Shown here one piece after another: positions 8,035-17,188 of a DNA stretch of 64,000 bases (within the stretch, counting starts at the first letter, position 1; the number at the start of each line of letters is the position of its first letter). The stretch is from Lewinellaceae bacterium (GTDB lineage Bacteria; Bacteroidota; Bacteroidia; Chitinophagales; Saprospiraceae). The translations under genes were made by a program, and so were the position numbers. The notes beneath the pieces were generated by a model, which was given only the letters and a program-made list of their open reading frames with translations, did not search any database and was not told the DNA's origin. Location of the stretch: positions 2,304,001 through 2,368,000 of the forward strand of contig JACJYR010000001.1 in assembly GCA_020636005.1 (NCBI GenBank), given 5' to 3'.

Positions 8035-8568
8035 TTAGGGTGTCCTTTTCATTTTATGGATAGCCTCCCATACCGTCTCCACTTCGAAGCCGCGGTGTAT
8101 TGCATATTGCGCCAGCTTGCCATTTATTTCAAAATCATTTTCACCGGCAATCATCCCTGCTTTTTTTGCCAACAAATTTTCCAGCGCTTCGGCATATTCA
8201 CCTTTCCCGATTTCTTCCATCGCCTTCCTGATGCAGTAATCAGGGATGCCCCTCAGTTTCAATTCCTGAATGATGCGATTGCGACCCCACTGCTTCATAC
8301 GGAATTTCCCCCTGGCAAAAGTACGCGCGTAGCGTTCCTCGTTGAGGAAATTATCTTCGATAAGCTGGGCAACGATGTTTTCCAAATCATCGCCGAAAAC
8401 CCCGAGCTCAAGCAGCTTGCTGCGCACTTCCTGGTGGCAACGCTCCTGATAGGCACAATAGCGTTGGAGCTTGACAAGTGCGTCAGCCTTTGAGGTGTAT
8501 TTTTTTGGAGGTTTCTTTTGTTCCACAATGGAGGTGGGTGAAGTTTTCAAAAAAGCTAAAGCAGGCAT
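8035..8568 (-). CDS. recX: Regulatory protein RecX
   Basis: The protein has 177 residues from the ATG at 8568. A TTG 39 bases upstream (8607) could also start it, but would lie deeper in the neighbouring gene. Three-helix RecX repeats are visible, including ALVKLQRYCAYQERCHQEVRSKL, GVFGDDLENIVAQLIEDNFLNEERYA and GRNRIIQELKLRGI. The conserved core LNEERYARTFARGK is present. RecX binds the RecA filament and inhibits its recombinase and co-protease activity. The start overlaps the end of the TPR gene by 13 bases, so the two are probably co-transcribed. Confidence 0.9.
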   Translation of the reverse strand: MPALAFLKTSPTSIVEQKKPPKKYTSKADALVKLQRYCAYQERCHQEVRSKLLELGVFGDDLENIVAQLIEDNFLNEERYARTFARGKFRMKQWGRNRIIQELKLRGIPDYCIRKAMEEIGKGEYAEALENLLAKKAGMIAGENDFEINGKLAQYAIHRGFEVETVWEAIHKMKRTP

Positions 8569-9437
8569 TCCAGCCCATAAAAGTTCTTCAGGGAAATGAC
8601 TTCCCAACTTTTCAGAACCGCTATGATTTCCTTTTCCTGCCGGGCAGCCAGGGCAACGAGAAATGAATCCCGCTCCAGGTTGTCGAAAATGGTATAGTCG
8701 AAATATTCCGTCACCTTGGGGTGGAGCCCCGGGCCAAGGAACCTTGACGCGTTCGACCAGTTGTCAAAACCCAGGGAAGCCTCCTCGCACAGTTGGGCGA
8801 GCGTTTGCACGTCATGCGTCGTGTCGGTTTCCAACAGCACGGCATAAGTTCGCCAGGTGGATTGCTTGAGCAATTGTAGCTCGTGGTGGACCGGCAACCG
8901 TTTTCCATGCTGGAAAAAATGGCTTTCGGCCTTGCTGTCTATCAGTATCAAATCCTTGTACCGCCTGTCTGAAGAGGGCTGCGGGATGCTCTCTATGCTA
9001 GCCCTGACCGGATCGATACGGTGCGCCTCGATGATTTCAGGCCGGGAAGCAGGGTTCAGGCACACCGGGACGAGGCCCAGATCAAGGTGGAGCGCCTCAT
9101 CCGATTTTTTAAACTCATAACCCAACTGGTTCCAGGCCTGGCGGGCGGTTTCCCATTCGGCCAGGGCCGTGGCGGCAATGGCCAGCGTTTCCCAGGTCCT
9201 TTCATCAAAGGGGTTGATTTCTACAGCACGTAAGCAATAATGATAGGCTGGTTTCCATTCGCGGCGGAGCTTATATACCCAGCTCAGATAGGCAAAAGGA
9301 GCAGACCAATCGGGGGCAAGGCGAGCTAGCCGCTTGCACAGCTTCACGGCATTGTACACATCGCCACGGCGGTCGTACTCTACCACCTGTCGGTAGATCT
9401 GCTCTGCTTCAAAAGTTTGCTCGTGGCGGCGGCTCAT
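8556..9437 (-). CDS. Tetratricopeptide repeat protein
   Basis: The protein has 293 residues. The N-terminal third holds about three TPR units, starting at EAEQIYRQVVEYDRRGDVYNA, DWSAPFAYLSWVYKLRREW and AYHYCLRAVEINPFDERTW. The C-terminal part is not a repeat and has no motif I recognise. It contains the segment VHHELQLLKQSTWRTYAVLLETDTTHD. There is no signal peptide, so it probably acts in the cytoplasm as a protein-interaction scaffold. It overlaps recX. No function can be stated. Confidence 0.7.
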   Translation of the reverse strand: MSRRHEQTFEAEQIYRQVVEYDRRGDVYNAVKLCKRLARLAPDWSAPFAYLSWVYKLRREWKPAYHYCLRAVEINPFDERTWETLAIAATALAEWETARQAWNQLGYEFKKSDEALHLDLGLVPVCLNPASRPEIIEAHRIDPVRASIESIPQPSSDRRYKDLILIDSKAESHFFQHGKRLPVHHELQLLKQSTWRTYAVLLETDTTHDVQTLAQLCEEASLGFDNWSNASRFLGPGLHPKVTEYFDYTIFDNLERDSFLVALAARQEKEIIAVLKSWEVISLKNFYGLECLL

Positions 9438-9503
9438 GCTATTGACCTATAGTTTTGATTATCTTCCAAAAATAACGCTTCAAGGCTCATCATGCAACTT
9501 TCC

Positions 9504-10718
9504 TCACGAAACCCTGCGGCCTTTCCACTGATAGTTTTTTAAAATGTTGCTCAAAATACCAACGCCAACAATGTAAACAATGTGCAAAACCTGTGAGGCG
9601 GGGAAGCTTTTCATCAAATCCTCCCTGCCAAAGTATCGGGCCATTTCCCCCAAAAAGATAAAGTCAATTACTGTTTTAATCAAAATCTGAATGGCAAACA
9701 GTACAAATACTTCCCACCCGCAAAAAAAGGCCAATGCTACATTTGCCAAAATGGAGAGGCAAAAAAAGAATACCGATGCTAAAATAAGCGTCACTTTCCG
9801 TTCGGTATAACTGGTTGATTTTGAACCCCACCGGATGCGCTGCGAAACGAAAGAACGCCAATCGGGCATGGCTTTGGTCAAAACGGCTGCGCCCCTGTTT
9901 TTCAAAAAACCAACGCTTTCGGGATAGCGGGCGGCTACTTTTTGCAGCAGCAGTATGTCGTCGCCGCTGGCCAGCCGGTCAATGTTTTCAAATCCATTTA
10001 CCTCCTGAAAAGTAGCCTTGGGATAGGCAAGGTTGGCTCCGTTGCACATATTCGTCCAACCCAGCTGAATGCCCGCACCGGTGACGCACATCATACCCAA
10101 AAAGTCAAGTGACTGGAAGCGCTCCAGCAGGTTTTTTTCCTGGTGGAAAATCACGGGGGCAGCGATGAAGTTGAGCTTAGTGAAGGCTTGGCTTAAAGCC
10201 CTGTCGTCACTTGGGCTTTTACTCTTTTCATAAAAGGAAACAAGCAGCATCAACCAGTCTTTTGGCACCAGGCAGTCGGCATCCGTGGTTACGATCAGTT
10301 CGCCTTTGGCCAGCACGATGGCAGTCTCGATGGCTCTTTTTTTAAAAGATACCTTTTCTCCTTTTGCTAAGAAATCGGCAAGGCGGATGGCTTTGAAATT
10401 GGGGTGTTTTTTGGCAAAAAGTGCTGCCAGGTCAAACGTCCCATCTGTGGAATGGTCGTCCACGACAATCACTTCAAAAAGGCGGGAGGGGTAATTTTGC
10501 TGAGAAATCGTGTTGAGGCAGCCCAGAATGTTTTCTTCTTCGTTCCTGGCCGCTACAATGATGCTGACTTTAGTTGCTGGCTGAAAACTTTCCGGTACTT
10601 CCCACGCTGGCAACGCTCCCCAACCCTCCATGTATTTCAGGATAAGGAAAACATAGGCGACCGCCAGCAGAATGGAAAGCAAGCACCAAAAGGGAAAAAG
10701 ACCGGCGTGGAAATTCAT
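9504..10718 (-). CDS. Family 2 glycosyltransferase, membrane-bound
   Basis: The protein has 404 residues from ATG 10718; a TTG at 10745 would add nine residues. An N-terminal membrane segment (about 7-30) precedes a GT-A domain with VSIIVAARNEEENI, VVDDHSTDGTFD, the metal-binding DxD in TTDADCLVP, ASGDDILLLQK and the QxxRW motif in SQRIRWGSK. Three or four C-terminal membrane helices follow. The Q-x-x-R-W set is typical of processive or lipid-linked GT2 enzymes that act at the inner membrane on nucleotide sugars. The acceptor and sugar cannot be read from the sequence. No other polysaccharide genes are adjacent. Confidence 0.85.
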   Translation of the reverse strand: MNFHAGLFPFWCLLSILLAVAYVFLILKYMEGWGALPAWEVPESFQPATKVSIIVAARNEEENILGCLNTISQQNYPSRLFEVIVVDDHSTDGTFDLAALFAKKHPNFKAIRLADFLAKGEKVSFKKRAIETAIVLAKGELIVTTDADCLVPKDWLMLLVSFYEKSKSPSDDRALSQAFTKLNFIAAPVIFHQEKNLLERFQSLDFLGMMCVTGAGIQLGWTNMCNGANLAYPKATFQEVNGFENIDRLASGDDILLLQKVAARYPESVGFLKNRGAAVLTKAMPDWRSFVSQRIRWGSKSTSYTERKVTLILASVFFFCLSILANVALAFFCGWEVFVLFAIQILIKTVIDFIFLGEMARYFGREDLMKSFPASQVLHIVYIVGVGILSNILKNYQWKGRRVS

Positions 10719-10803
10719 GGATAGTAATAAAAAAAATGGCTCCAAATGATTGTTTGTCAGGGTATTATACCCTAACGTCCCGCTCTCTCACATCCCATCT
10801 CTC

Positions 10804-13029
10804 TTATTCTATCCGGGTGACGGTCTCCACACTTTCCAACTTTTTCAGCGACTTGATGACCAGGTTCAGTTGATCCTTGTTCAATACCTGTAAGCTGATT
10901 TTCCCTTCGTAGTACCCTTCGTCGCCCCCCTCTATCTGGAAGGAGCGGATGTTCAGGCCCAGTTCGGTGGAAATCTTGTGCATCAGCCTTTCGATGACGC
11001 CAATGCCGATGTCCACCCCGGTGATCTTGAGGTCGGCCACAAAGGTGCTGTCGCCGCTCACCACCCATTCGGCTTTCATGACGCGGTAGCCATATTTGGC
11101 CAGCAGGTTGGTGGCGTTGGGGCAGTTGGTACGGTGGATTTTCAAGCCTTCCATTGAGGTAAGGAAGGCAAATATATCATCGCCTTGCACGGGATTGCAG
11201 CAGTTGGCCAGTTTGTAATGGTAAAGTTCGGCAGGTTCGCCGTTGACCAGGATTTTTGTTTTGGGTGAAATGCGCCGCTTGGGTGATTCCTCCTTTTTGT
11301 CTTGTTCGATAGAAGAAGGTGCGGGTGCAGCCTGCACTTCCACCAATTTCTGCTCTTTGACCGTAAAGTTTTTAAACGTATCGATCAGGTTGATTTCGCC
11401 GGAAGCAATCATGTAGTAAAGATCAACGTGCGACTGCAAACCGTAAAATTTTACCAGCGTCTCCACGCCCTGTTCATAGTGAACCTTCATGTTGTTGAAC
11501 TTCCGCTCCAGTGCTTCCCGGCCCAGTTCGCCTTTTTTACGGCGTTCCTCCTTCATGGCCGAACGGATTTTGGAGCGGGCCTTGCCGGTCACCACTATTT
11601 TCAGCCAGCTTTCGTTGGGCTTTTGGTTTTTGTCTGTCACCACTTCCACCTGGTCGCCCATGTTGAGCTTAAAGCCCATGGGCACGATCCGGTTGTTCAC
11701 CTTCACGGCTTTGCAGTGGTAGCCGATGTCGGTATGGATGTGGAAGGCAAAGTCGAGCGCGGTGGAGCCTTTGGGCAGGTTTATCATGTCGCCCAATGGG
11801 GTGACGACGTAAATTTCCTCGGAGTAGAGGTTGTTTTTGAAATCGCTGATGAACTCCAGTGCGTCGGAGTTGGGGTTTTCCATCAACTCCCGCACCTGGT
11901 CGAGCCATTTTTCATAGACATCGGGCTGGTTGCTGATGCCCTTGTATTTCCAGTGGGCGGCAAAGCCCCGTTCGGCGATTTCATCCATCCGTTCGCTGCG
12001 AATCTGCACCTCCACAAAGCGGCCACCTGGGCCGATGACGGTGGTGTGGAGCGATTCGTAGGCATTGGATTTCGGAACGGTGACCCAGTCTTTGAGCCTT
12101 TCGGGAATGGGCCTGAAAATATCCGTCACGATGGAATAAACCATCCAGCAAACGGTCTTTTCCCGTTTGCGCTCCACATCCACCACGATTCGGACGGCGA
12201 AAATGTCGTAAATCTCTTCGAAAGGGGTGTTTTTTGCCTTTATCTTGCTGTAAATGGAGGATACCGACTTGGCCCTGCCGAAGCAGCGGTAAGGCACCCC
12301 TATTTCGTCCAGTTGTTGTTGGATGGGTTTTAAAAACTCGTTGATGTAGCGTTCCCGCTCGCTTTGGGTGACGTTAAGTTGGTGGGCAATTTCTTCGTAA
12401 GTCTCTGGTTCTGTTATTTTTAAACATAGATCCTGAAATTCTGAGCGGATGTTGTACAAGCCTAAACGGTGGGCAAGCGGTGCGTAGATATAGCTTGTTT
12501 CAGCAGCAATTTTCAACTGTTTGTGGCGGGGCATCGAGCCGAGGGTGCGCATGTTGTGCAGGCGGTCGGCCATTTTTATCAGCACTACCCGGACGTCCAT
12601 CACCAGAGTGCTCAATACTTTCCTGAAATTTTCGGCCTGTGGGCTTTCGTAGGTAGAGCTGCCGTCCAGTTTGGTCAGGCCGTCGATGATGAGGGCTATT
12701 TTGTCGCCAAACTCCCGGCGCATATCATCGAGCGAATAATCCGTATCTTCCACTACATCGTGCAGCAGGGCGCAAACGGCGGCCGTAGGCCCCAGGCCTA
12801 CCTCCTCTATACATATACGGGCCACTTCGATAGGGTGCAGGATGTAAGGCTCCCCCGATTTGCGGCGCTGCTTGGAGTGGGCTTCTGCAGCCAACTCAAA
12901 TGCTCGGCGCACCTGCTCCTTGTCCTCGTTGTCCATCTTATCTTTCAGGGTGCGCAACAACTGCCTGTAGGCACGCTGTACGAGGAGGTGGTCATCTTCC
13001 TTTGTTAGTGGTTCGGCTACTGCTGACAT
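10804..13029 (-). CDS. Bifunctional (p)ppGpp synthetase/hydrolase (Rel/SpoT)
   Basis: The protein has 741 residues; the ATG at 13029 (MSAVAEPLTKED) gives the family's usual N-terminus. The HD hydrolase domain has His65 (ILHPIEVA) and the HDVVED motif at 90-95, so ppGpp hydrolysis should be intact. The synthetase domain includes GRAKSVSSIYSKIK and VEVQIRSERMDEIAERGFAAHWKYKG. A TGS domain (IYVVTPLGDMINLPKGST), a Cys-rich segment (LANCCNPVQGDD, HRTNCPNA) and a C-terminal ACT domain follow. The enzyme makes and degrades the stringent-response alarmone on the ribosome. As a single long Rel enzyme it is probably the organism's main one. No other stringent-response gene is in the window. Confidence 0.95.
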   Translation of the reverse strand: MSAVAEPLTKEDDHLLVQRAYRQLLRTLKDKMDNEDKEQVRRAFELAAEAHSKQRRKSGEPYILHPIEVARICIEEVGLGPTAAVCALLHDVVEDTDYSLDDMRREFGDKIALIIDGLTKLDGSSTYESPQAENFRKVLSTLVMDVRVVLIKMADRLHNMRTLGSMPRHKQLKIAAETSYIYAPLAHRLGLYNIRSEFQDLCLKITEPETYEEIAHQLNVTQSERERYINEFLKPIQQQLDEIGVPYRCFGRAKSVSSIYSKIKAKNTPFEEIYDIFAVRIVVDVERKREKTVCWMVYSIVTDIFRPIPERLKDWVTVPKSNAYESLHTTVIGPGGRFVEVQIRSERMDEIAERGFAAHWKYKGISNQPDVYEKWLDQVRELMENPNSDALEFISDFKNNLYSEEIYVVTPLGDMINLPKGSTALDFAFHIHTDIGYHCKAVKVNNRIVPMGFKLNMGDQVEVVTDKNQKPNESWLKIVVTGKARSKIRSAMKEERRKKGELGREALERKFNNMKVHYEQGVETLVKFYGLQSHVDLYYMIASGEINLIDTFKNFTVKEQKLVEVQAAPAPSSIEQDKKEESPKRRISPKTKILVNGEPAELYHYKLANCCNPVQGDDIFAFLTSMEGLKIHRTNCPNATNLLAKYGYRVMKAEWVVSGDSTFVADLKITGVDIGIGVIERLMHKISTELGLNIRSFQIEGGDEGYYEGKISLQVLNKDQLNLVIKSLKKLESVETVTRIE

Positions 13030-13228
13030 GGTGTTTTTGCTGAGTAGTGATTGCCTGGGTTTTCTTTCGCCCGATACAAAATTAACACAAATATTATTGT
13101 TAAACGTACACACACCGTATTAGCGGCATGATGGGCCATAAATCTGATTTTGATAGCAGCTCCCGCCGGTTACTGCCTGCTGCAAATACTTTTGACTTGG
13201 TGTAAACTCAATTTATGCAAAAGCTGTT

Positions 13229-13236
13229 TATCTTTG
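13229..13236 (+). promoter_or_regulatory. -7 promoter element for tRNA-Leu
   Basis: TATCTTTG matches the TAnnTTTG consensus 49 bases before the tRNA. No convincing -33 box is present at the usual distance. Confidence 0.4.
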
Positions 13237-13284
13237 CCCTCCTTTTGCCGAAGGGCGAAACTATTCTTTGATAATCAACACTTT

Positions 13285-13366
13285 GCGGGTGTGGCGAAAC
13301 TGGTAGACGCGCTAGACTTAGGATCTAGTGCCGCAAGGCTTGGGGGTTCGAGTCCCTCCACCCGCA
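13285..13366 (+). tRNA. tRNA-Leu (anticodon UAG)
   Basis: The acceptor arms GCGGGTG and CACCCGC pair, with discriminator A at 13366. The anticodon stem CTAGA/TCTAG encloses loop CTTAGGA, giving anticodon TAG (reads CUA/CUN leucine). A class II variable arm lies between the anticodon stem and GGGGGTTCGAGTCCC, as expected for leucine tRNAs. The 3' CCA is not encoded. It precedes tig. Confidence 0.95.
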
Positions 13367-13375
13367 CTTTTTGTT

Positions 13376-13455
13376 TAATGGATAATGTTAAATGGATAAT
13401 GGATAATGATCTCCACGCCTCAAATTATCCATTATCCATTCTCAATTATCCGTTG
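13376..13455. repeat. Degenerate TAATGGATAA array with perfect hairpin
   Basis: The words TAATGGATAATG repeat on the left side and their complement repeats on the right. Arms 13391-13407 and 13424-13440 form a perfect 17-bp stem. It occupies most of the gap between tRNA-Leu and tig. It is one of several arrays of this type in the window. Confidence 0.8.
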
Positions 13456-13492
13456 TCTCCCTCCTTCCATTTCATAAAAAGCGAAAACAACT

Positions 13493-14932
13493 ATGCCCAA
13501 AGTCGTTAGAGAAGACATTGACAACCTGAACGAAGTCGTGACGGTGACCATCGAAAAAGAAGACTACCAGTCAAAGTTCAAAGAAGAACTAAAAAAGATA
13601 AGGGACAAGGCCACCTTCAAAGGCTTCCGCAAAGGGAAAACGCCCGACAGTTTCATTAAAAAAATGTACGGTAAGGGCATTCTGGGCGACCTGGTCACCA
13701 AAATGCTGCAAGAGGAATTGACTGAAATCATGTCCAATGAAAAGGTCAATTACGTGGGGCAGCCGCTGCCGACAGAAGGCCATGCCACCATTGATTTTGA
13801 TGCGAACGACCTGGAGGATTATGAATTCAGTTTCAACATCGGCAAAGTCCCTGACTTTGAAGTGAAGGGCATTGATGAAAATAGCGAGTACGATTATCTA
13901 AAAGTAACCGTACCGGAGGAAAAGGTCGAAGAACGGCTGGCCTACTTCCGCAAACGCCGGGGCGAACGCATCGATGCCGAGGACAACATCCAGGAAGATG
14001 ACCTCATCACCCTCAATGCAAGCGAACTGGATGGCGATGCCTTGAAAGAGGATGGCTGGAAAACGACCTTTAGCATCCTGGTGGAAAGGATTGGTGATGA
14101 AGGGCTCAAAAAGGAAATTTTGGGCAAAAAGAAGGGCGACAAAGTCCGTTTCAACATTTACAGCATAGAAAAAAATTCTGAGCCTTCTTATGTGAAAAAA
14201 TACCTGCTCAATTTCACGGAGGCCGATATAGAGGAAGGCACAGAGACAGGCGAAGAATACGAAGCTACGATTGACAACGTGGGCCGCCTCGTGCCCGCAG
14301 AACTCAACCAGGAATTCTTTGACCAAGTGTTCGGCGAAGGCGAAATCACCAGCGAAGCTGAGGCAAAAGAAAGTCTTCGCAAAAACATGGGCGCCCAATT
14401 CGACGGCGGCGCCGACAGCCTGTTGTACAGGGATTTCCGCAAAAAACTGGTAGAACTGAACAAGCCCCACATGCCATTGCCCGATGACTTCATCAAGCGC
14501 TGGCTGAAAGAAACCCGTGAAAAAGAAGCTGGCAATATCCTTGAAAATTACGACGACTATGCCGATGACATGCGCTGGAGTTTGTTAAAAAACAAACTTT
14601 TCAGGCAGTACGATTTCAAAATAGAGCAAGAGGAAATTTTGGATTTGGCAAGGCAACGGGTGGCTGGCTATTTTGGCGGCTATGCACAGCCCGAACTGAT
14701 GAACAGTGTCATTGAACGCATCATGAAAGACCCCGATCAGGTGAACAGCTTTGCCAGCGATGTTTTAGCCAATAAGCTGTTTTTTAAACTGAAAGAAACA
14801 GTCAAACTAAAAGAGGTGCCCGTGACAGAAGGAGAGCTGGATGAAAAGCTGAAAGCTATGGAAGAAGAATTCGAGGCTTCCCGTGCTAAAGCTGCACCCG
14901 CACCGGCCATTGGTGAGGAGGAAGAAGAATAA
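13493..14932 (+). CDS. tig: Trigger factor
   Basis: The protein has 479 residues. The ribosome-binding signature GFRKGKTP is at residues 44-51, followed by the peptidyl-prolyl isomerase-like middle region and a helical chaperone domain with FFDQVFGEGEITSEAEAKESLRK and FIKRWLKETREK. The C-terminus is an acidic tail ending in EEEEE. It binds nascent chains at the ribosomal exit tunnel and delays misfolding. The length is somewhat greater than the E. coli protein. It is followed by clpP and clpX in the classic tig-clpP-clpX order. Confidence 0.95.
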   Translation: MPKVVREDIDNLNEVVTVTIEKEDYQSKFKEELKKIRDKATFKGFRKGKTPDSFIKKMYGKGILGDLVTKMLQEELTEIMSNEKVNYVGQPLPTEGHATIDFDANDLEDYEFSFNIGKVPDFEVKGIDENSEYDYLKVTVPEEKVEERLAYFRKRRGERIDAEDNIQEDDLITLNASELDGDALKEDGWKTTFSILVERIGDEGLKKEILGKKKGDKVRFNIYSIEKNSEPSYVKKYLLNFTEADIEEGTETGEEYEATIDNVGRLVPAELNQEFFDQVFGEGEITSEAEAKESLRKNMGAQFDGGADSLLYRDFRKKLVELNKPHMPLPDDFIKRWLKETREKEAGNILENYDDYADDMRWSLLKNKLFRQYDFKIEQEEILDLARQRVAGYFGGYAQPELMNSVIERIMKDPDQVNSFASDVLANKLFFKLKETVKLKEVPVTEGELDEKLKAMEEEFEASRAKAAPAPAIGEEEEE

Positions 14933-15023
14933 AGCAGCGATTACTCAACCACAAGGCGGAAAAGGCGTTCTTAATACGTTTTCGCTCAAATAACCAAAAT
15001 TCTAATTCAAACTTCTAATACTT

Positions 15024-15731
15024 ATGTTCCACAAAGACGAGTTCGTAAAATACGCTACCAAGCACCTAGGCATGAGCACCATGCACCTGGAAAAATATGC
15101 TGAGACCACCCATTCCTATCCCAACATTCAAGCCTTCACGCCTAATGTGATTGAAGAGAGGCCGATGAACATTGTAGGCTTGGACGTTTTCTCCCGCCTG
15201 ATGATGGACAGGATCATTTTCATGGGCGTGCCCATCAACGACTACGTGGCCAACGTGATACAAGCCCAAATGCTCTTCCTCGACTCCACCGACAACAAGC
15301 GTGACGTGCAGATGTACGTGAACAGCCCCGGTGGCTCGGTCACCGCAGGTCTGGGCATCTACGATACCATGCAATATATCTCCCCCGACATTGGCACTAT
15401 TTGCACAGGCATTGCCGCATCTATGGGGGCAGTGCTGCTGGCCGCCGGTACGAAAAACAAGCGCACCTGCCTGAAACACGCCAGGGTGATGATACACCAG
15501 CCCTTGGGCGGTATGCAGGGACAGGTGACGGACATGGAAATTTCCTACCGCCTCATCAAGGCCATGCAGAAAGATTTGTACGAAATACTGGCCTACCACA
15601 CCGACCAGCCCTACGACGTGATCGAAAAAGACTGCGACCGCGACAACTGGATGACGGCACCTGAAGCCAAAGAATACGGCCTGATTGACGAAGTGCTGGA
15701 TCGCACGACTACGAAGAAATCTGATAAGTAA
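15024..15731 (+). CDS. clpP: ATP-dependent Clp protease proteolytic subunit ClpP
   Basis: The protein has 235 residues. The serine-protease triad is Ser133 (IAASMGAVLLAAG), His158 (VMIHQPLGG) and Asp207 (RDNWMTAPEA). The spacing between these residues matches that of E. coli ClpP. An N-terminal stretch of about 40 residues precedes the body and is longer than usual; it may include a propeptide. The subunit forms a double heptamer that degrades proteins unfolded by ClpX. It lies between tig and clpX. Confidence 0.97.
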   Translation: MFHKDEFVKYATKHLGMSTMHLEKYAETTHSYPNIQAFTPNVIEERPMNIVGLDVFSRLMMDRIIFMGVPINDYVANVIQAQMLFLDSTDNKRDVQMYVNSPGGSVTAGLGIYDTMQYISPDIGTICTGIAASMGAVLLAAGTKNKRTCLKHARVMIHQPLGGMQGQVTDMEISYRLIKAMQKDLYEILAYHTDQPYDVIEKDCDRDNWMTAPEAKEYGLIDEVLDRTTTKKSDK

Positions 15732-15804
15732 TTTTTCAAAAAAGAAAAGTTCAAGGCAGGATGATCCTCCTTGGGCTTTTCTTTTTCTATATACCCATTT
15801 TGAA

Positions 15805-17061
15805 ATGCGGAGAAGTAAACAAAGCTATCGGTGTTCCTTTTGCGGAAAAGACAAATCAGAAGCCCTTATCCTGATTGCCGGGATAGAAGGCCATATCTGC
15901 GAGGTTTGCGTGGAACAAGCCGTTGATATTATTGAAGAAGAGCTCTACGGCAACAATAAAAAACCGCATACCCCTCCACCTCCACCAACTGACTTTATTT
16001 TACCGGACAACATTGCACCCAAAGAGATAAAGGAGCACCTCGACCAATACGTAATTGGCCAGGAGGATGCAAAAAAGACCCTTTCCGTTGCCGTTTACAA
16101 CCACTACAAAAGGCTGCGCCAGCAGCACCAGGACGATATTGACATCGAAAAATCCAACGTCCTGTTTGTGGGTGAAACGGGCACCGGCAAAACGCTCATG
16201 GCCAAGACCATCGCCAAGTTCCTGAACGTGCCGTTCGCCATTGTGGATGCCACCGTTTTCACAGAGGCCGGCTACGTGGGGGAAGACGTGGAGAGCATCC
16301 TTTCCCGGCTGCTCCAGGTCTGCGACTACAATGTGGCCGCCGCCGAAAAGGGCATCGTTTACATTGATGAAATTGATAAAATAGCCCGGAAAAGCGACAA
16401 CCCCTCCATCACCCGCGACGTGTCCGGCGAGGGCGTACAACAAGGTATGCTGAAAATGCTGGAAGGCACAGACGTAAACGTGCCACCACAAGGAGGCCGC
16501 AAGCACCCCGAGCAGAAACTGGTAAAAGTCAATACGCACAATATCCTCTTCATCTGTGGCGGCGCTTTCGACGGTATCGAAAAGCACATCGCCCGGCGAA
16601 TGAATACCCATGTGATAGGCTACAAGGCCGATGAAAAACATATCGTTGACAGGGACAACCTTATCAAATACGTCAACCATCAGGATCTCAAGCGTTTTGG
16701 GTTGATACCTGAGTTGGTGGGCCGTTTGCCGGTGGCTACTTACCTGGAACCCCTGGACGTTGACACACTGCGCCGCATCCTGACAGAACCAAGGAATGCA
16801 CTGCTGAAGCAATACACCAAGCTTTTTGCCCTGGAAGGAATCAAACTGTCTTTTACGCTGGAAGCCATTGATTACATCGCCAGGCAGGCATTGGAATTCA
16901 AATTGGGCGCAAGGGGCCTCCGTTCTATCTGCGAAGCAGTGATGACCGATGCCATGTTTGAACTGCCTTCCCAGCGGCACATCAAGGAGTTCACCGTAAC
17001 GGAAGACTACGCCATCGAAAAGTTCGAGCGTTCAAAATATAGCATGTTGAAAGCGGCTTAG
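15805..17061 (+). CDS. clpX: ATP-dependent Clp protease ATP-binding subunit ClpX
   Basis: The protein has 418 residues from ATG 15805. The N-terminal zinc domain has Cys10, Cys13, Cys32 and Cys35. The AAA+ module carries Walker A (GETGTGKT), the pore-loop sequence GYVGEDVES, Walker B (VYIDEIDKIARK) and the sensor region ELVGRLPV. The ClpP-docking loop that reads IGF in E. coli appears here as IGY in THVIGYKAD. The Walker A Pro/Ser are replaced by Glu/Thr relative to GPTGSGKT. It unfolds substrates and feeds them to ClpP. It starts 73 bases after clpP and is probably co-transcribed. Confidence 0.96.
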   Translation: MRRSKQSYRCSFCGKDKSEALILIAGIEGHICEVCVEQAVDIIEEELYGNNKKPHTPPPPPTDFILPDNIAPKEIKEHLDQYVIGQEDAKKTLSVAVYNHYKRLRQQHQDDIDIEKSNVLFVGETGTGKTLMAKTIAKFLNVPFAIVDATVFTEAGYVGEDVESILSRLLQVCDYNVAAAEKGIVYIDEIDKIARKSDNPSITRDVSGEGVQQGMLKMLEGTDVNVPPQGGRKHPEQKLVKVNTHNILFICGGAFDGIEKHIARRMNTHVIGYKADEKHIVDRDNLIKYVNHQDLKRFGLIPELVGRLPVATYLEPLDVDTLRRILTEPRNALLKQYTKLFALEGIKLSFTLEAIDYIARQALEFKLGARGLRSICEAVMTDAMFELPSQRHIKEFTVTEDYAIEKFERSKYSMLKAA

Positions 17062-17098
17062 TACAGTCCATAGTCGGCAGTCCACAGTCGGCAGTAGC
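17062..17098. repeat. Degenerate CAGTCCA/AGTCGGC array
   Basis: Repeats of the words AGTCCATAGTCGGC and AGTCCACAGTCGGC follow directly after the clpX stop codon. The same words appear inside mfd at about 54070-54100, on the other strand. Confidence 0.7.
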
Positions 17099-17126
17099 AG
17101 CTTTTAAAATTTTCTTTTTTTGAATA

Positions 17127-17163
17127 GAAAAAGCACCTGCGATTAATTTTCAGGTGCTTTTTC
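17127..17163 (+). terminator. Rho-independent terminator after clpX
   Basis: GAAAAAGCACCTG pairs with CAGGTGCTTTTTC around an 11-base loop. It ends the tig-clpP-clpX group. Confidence 0.88.
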
Positions 17164-17188
17164 ATTTTGGAAAAAACTACCTTTCGGG

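Noticed and set aside
11302..12333. A long open frame on the plus strand opposite the Rel/SpoT gene
   Set aside because: It lies entirely opposite a conserved gene, has no family features and follows from its codon composition.
13150..13509. A plus-strand frame across the tRNA-Leu region
   Set aside because: It runs through the tRNA and its hairpin array; it is a chance frame.
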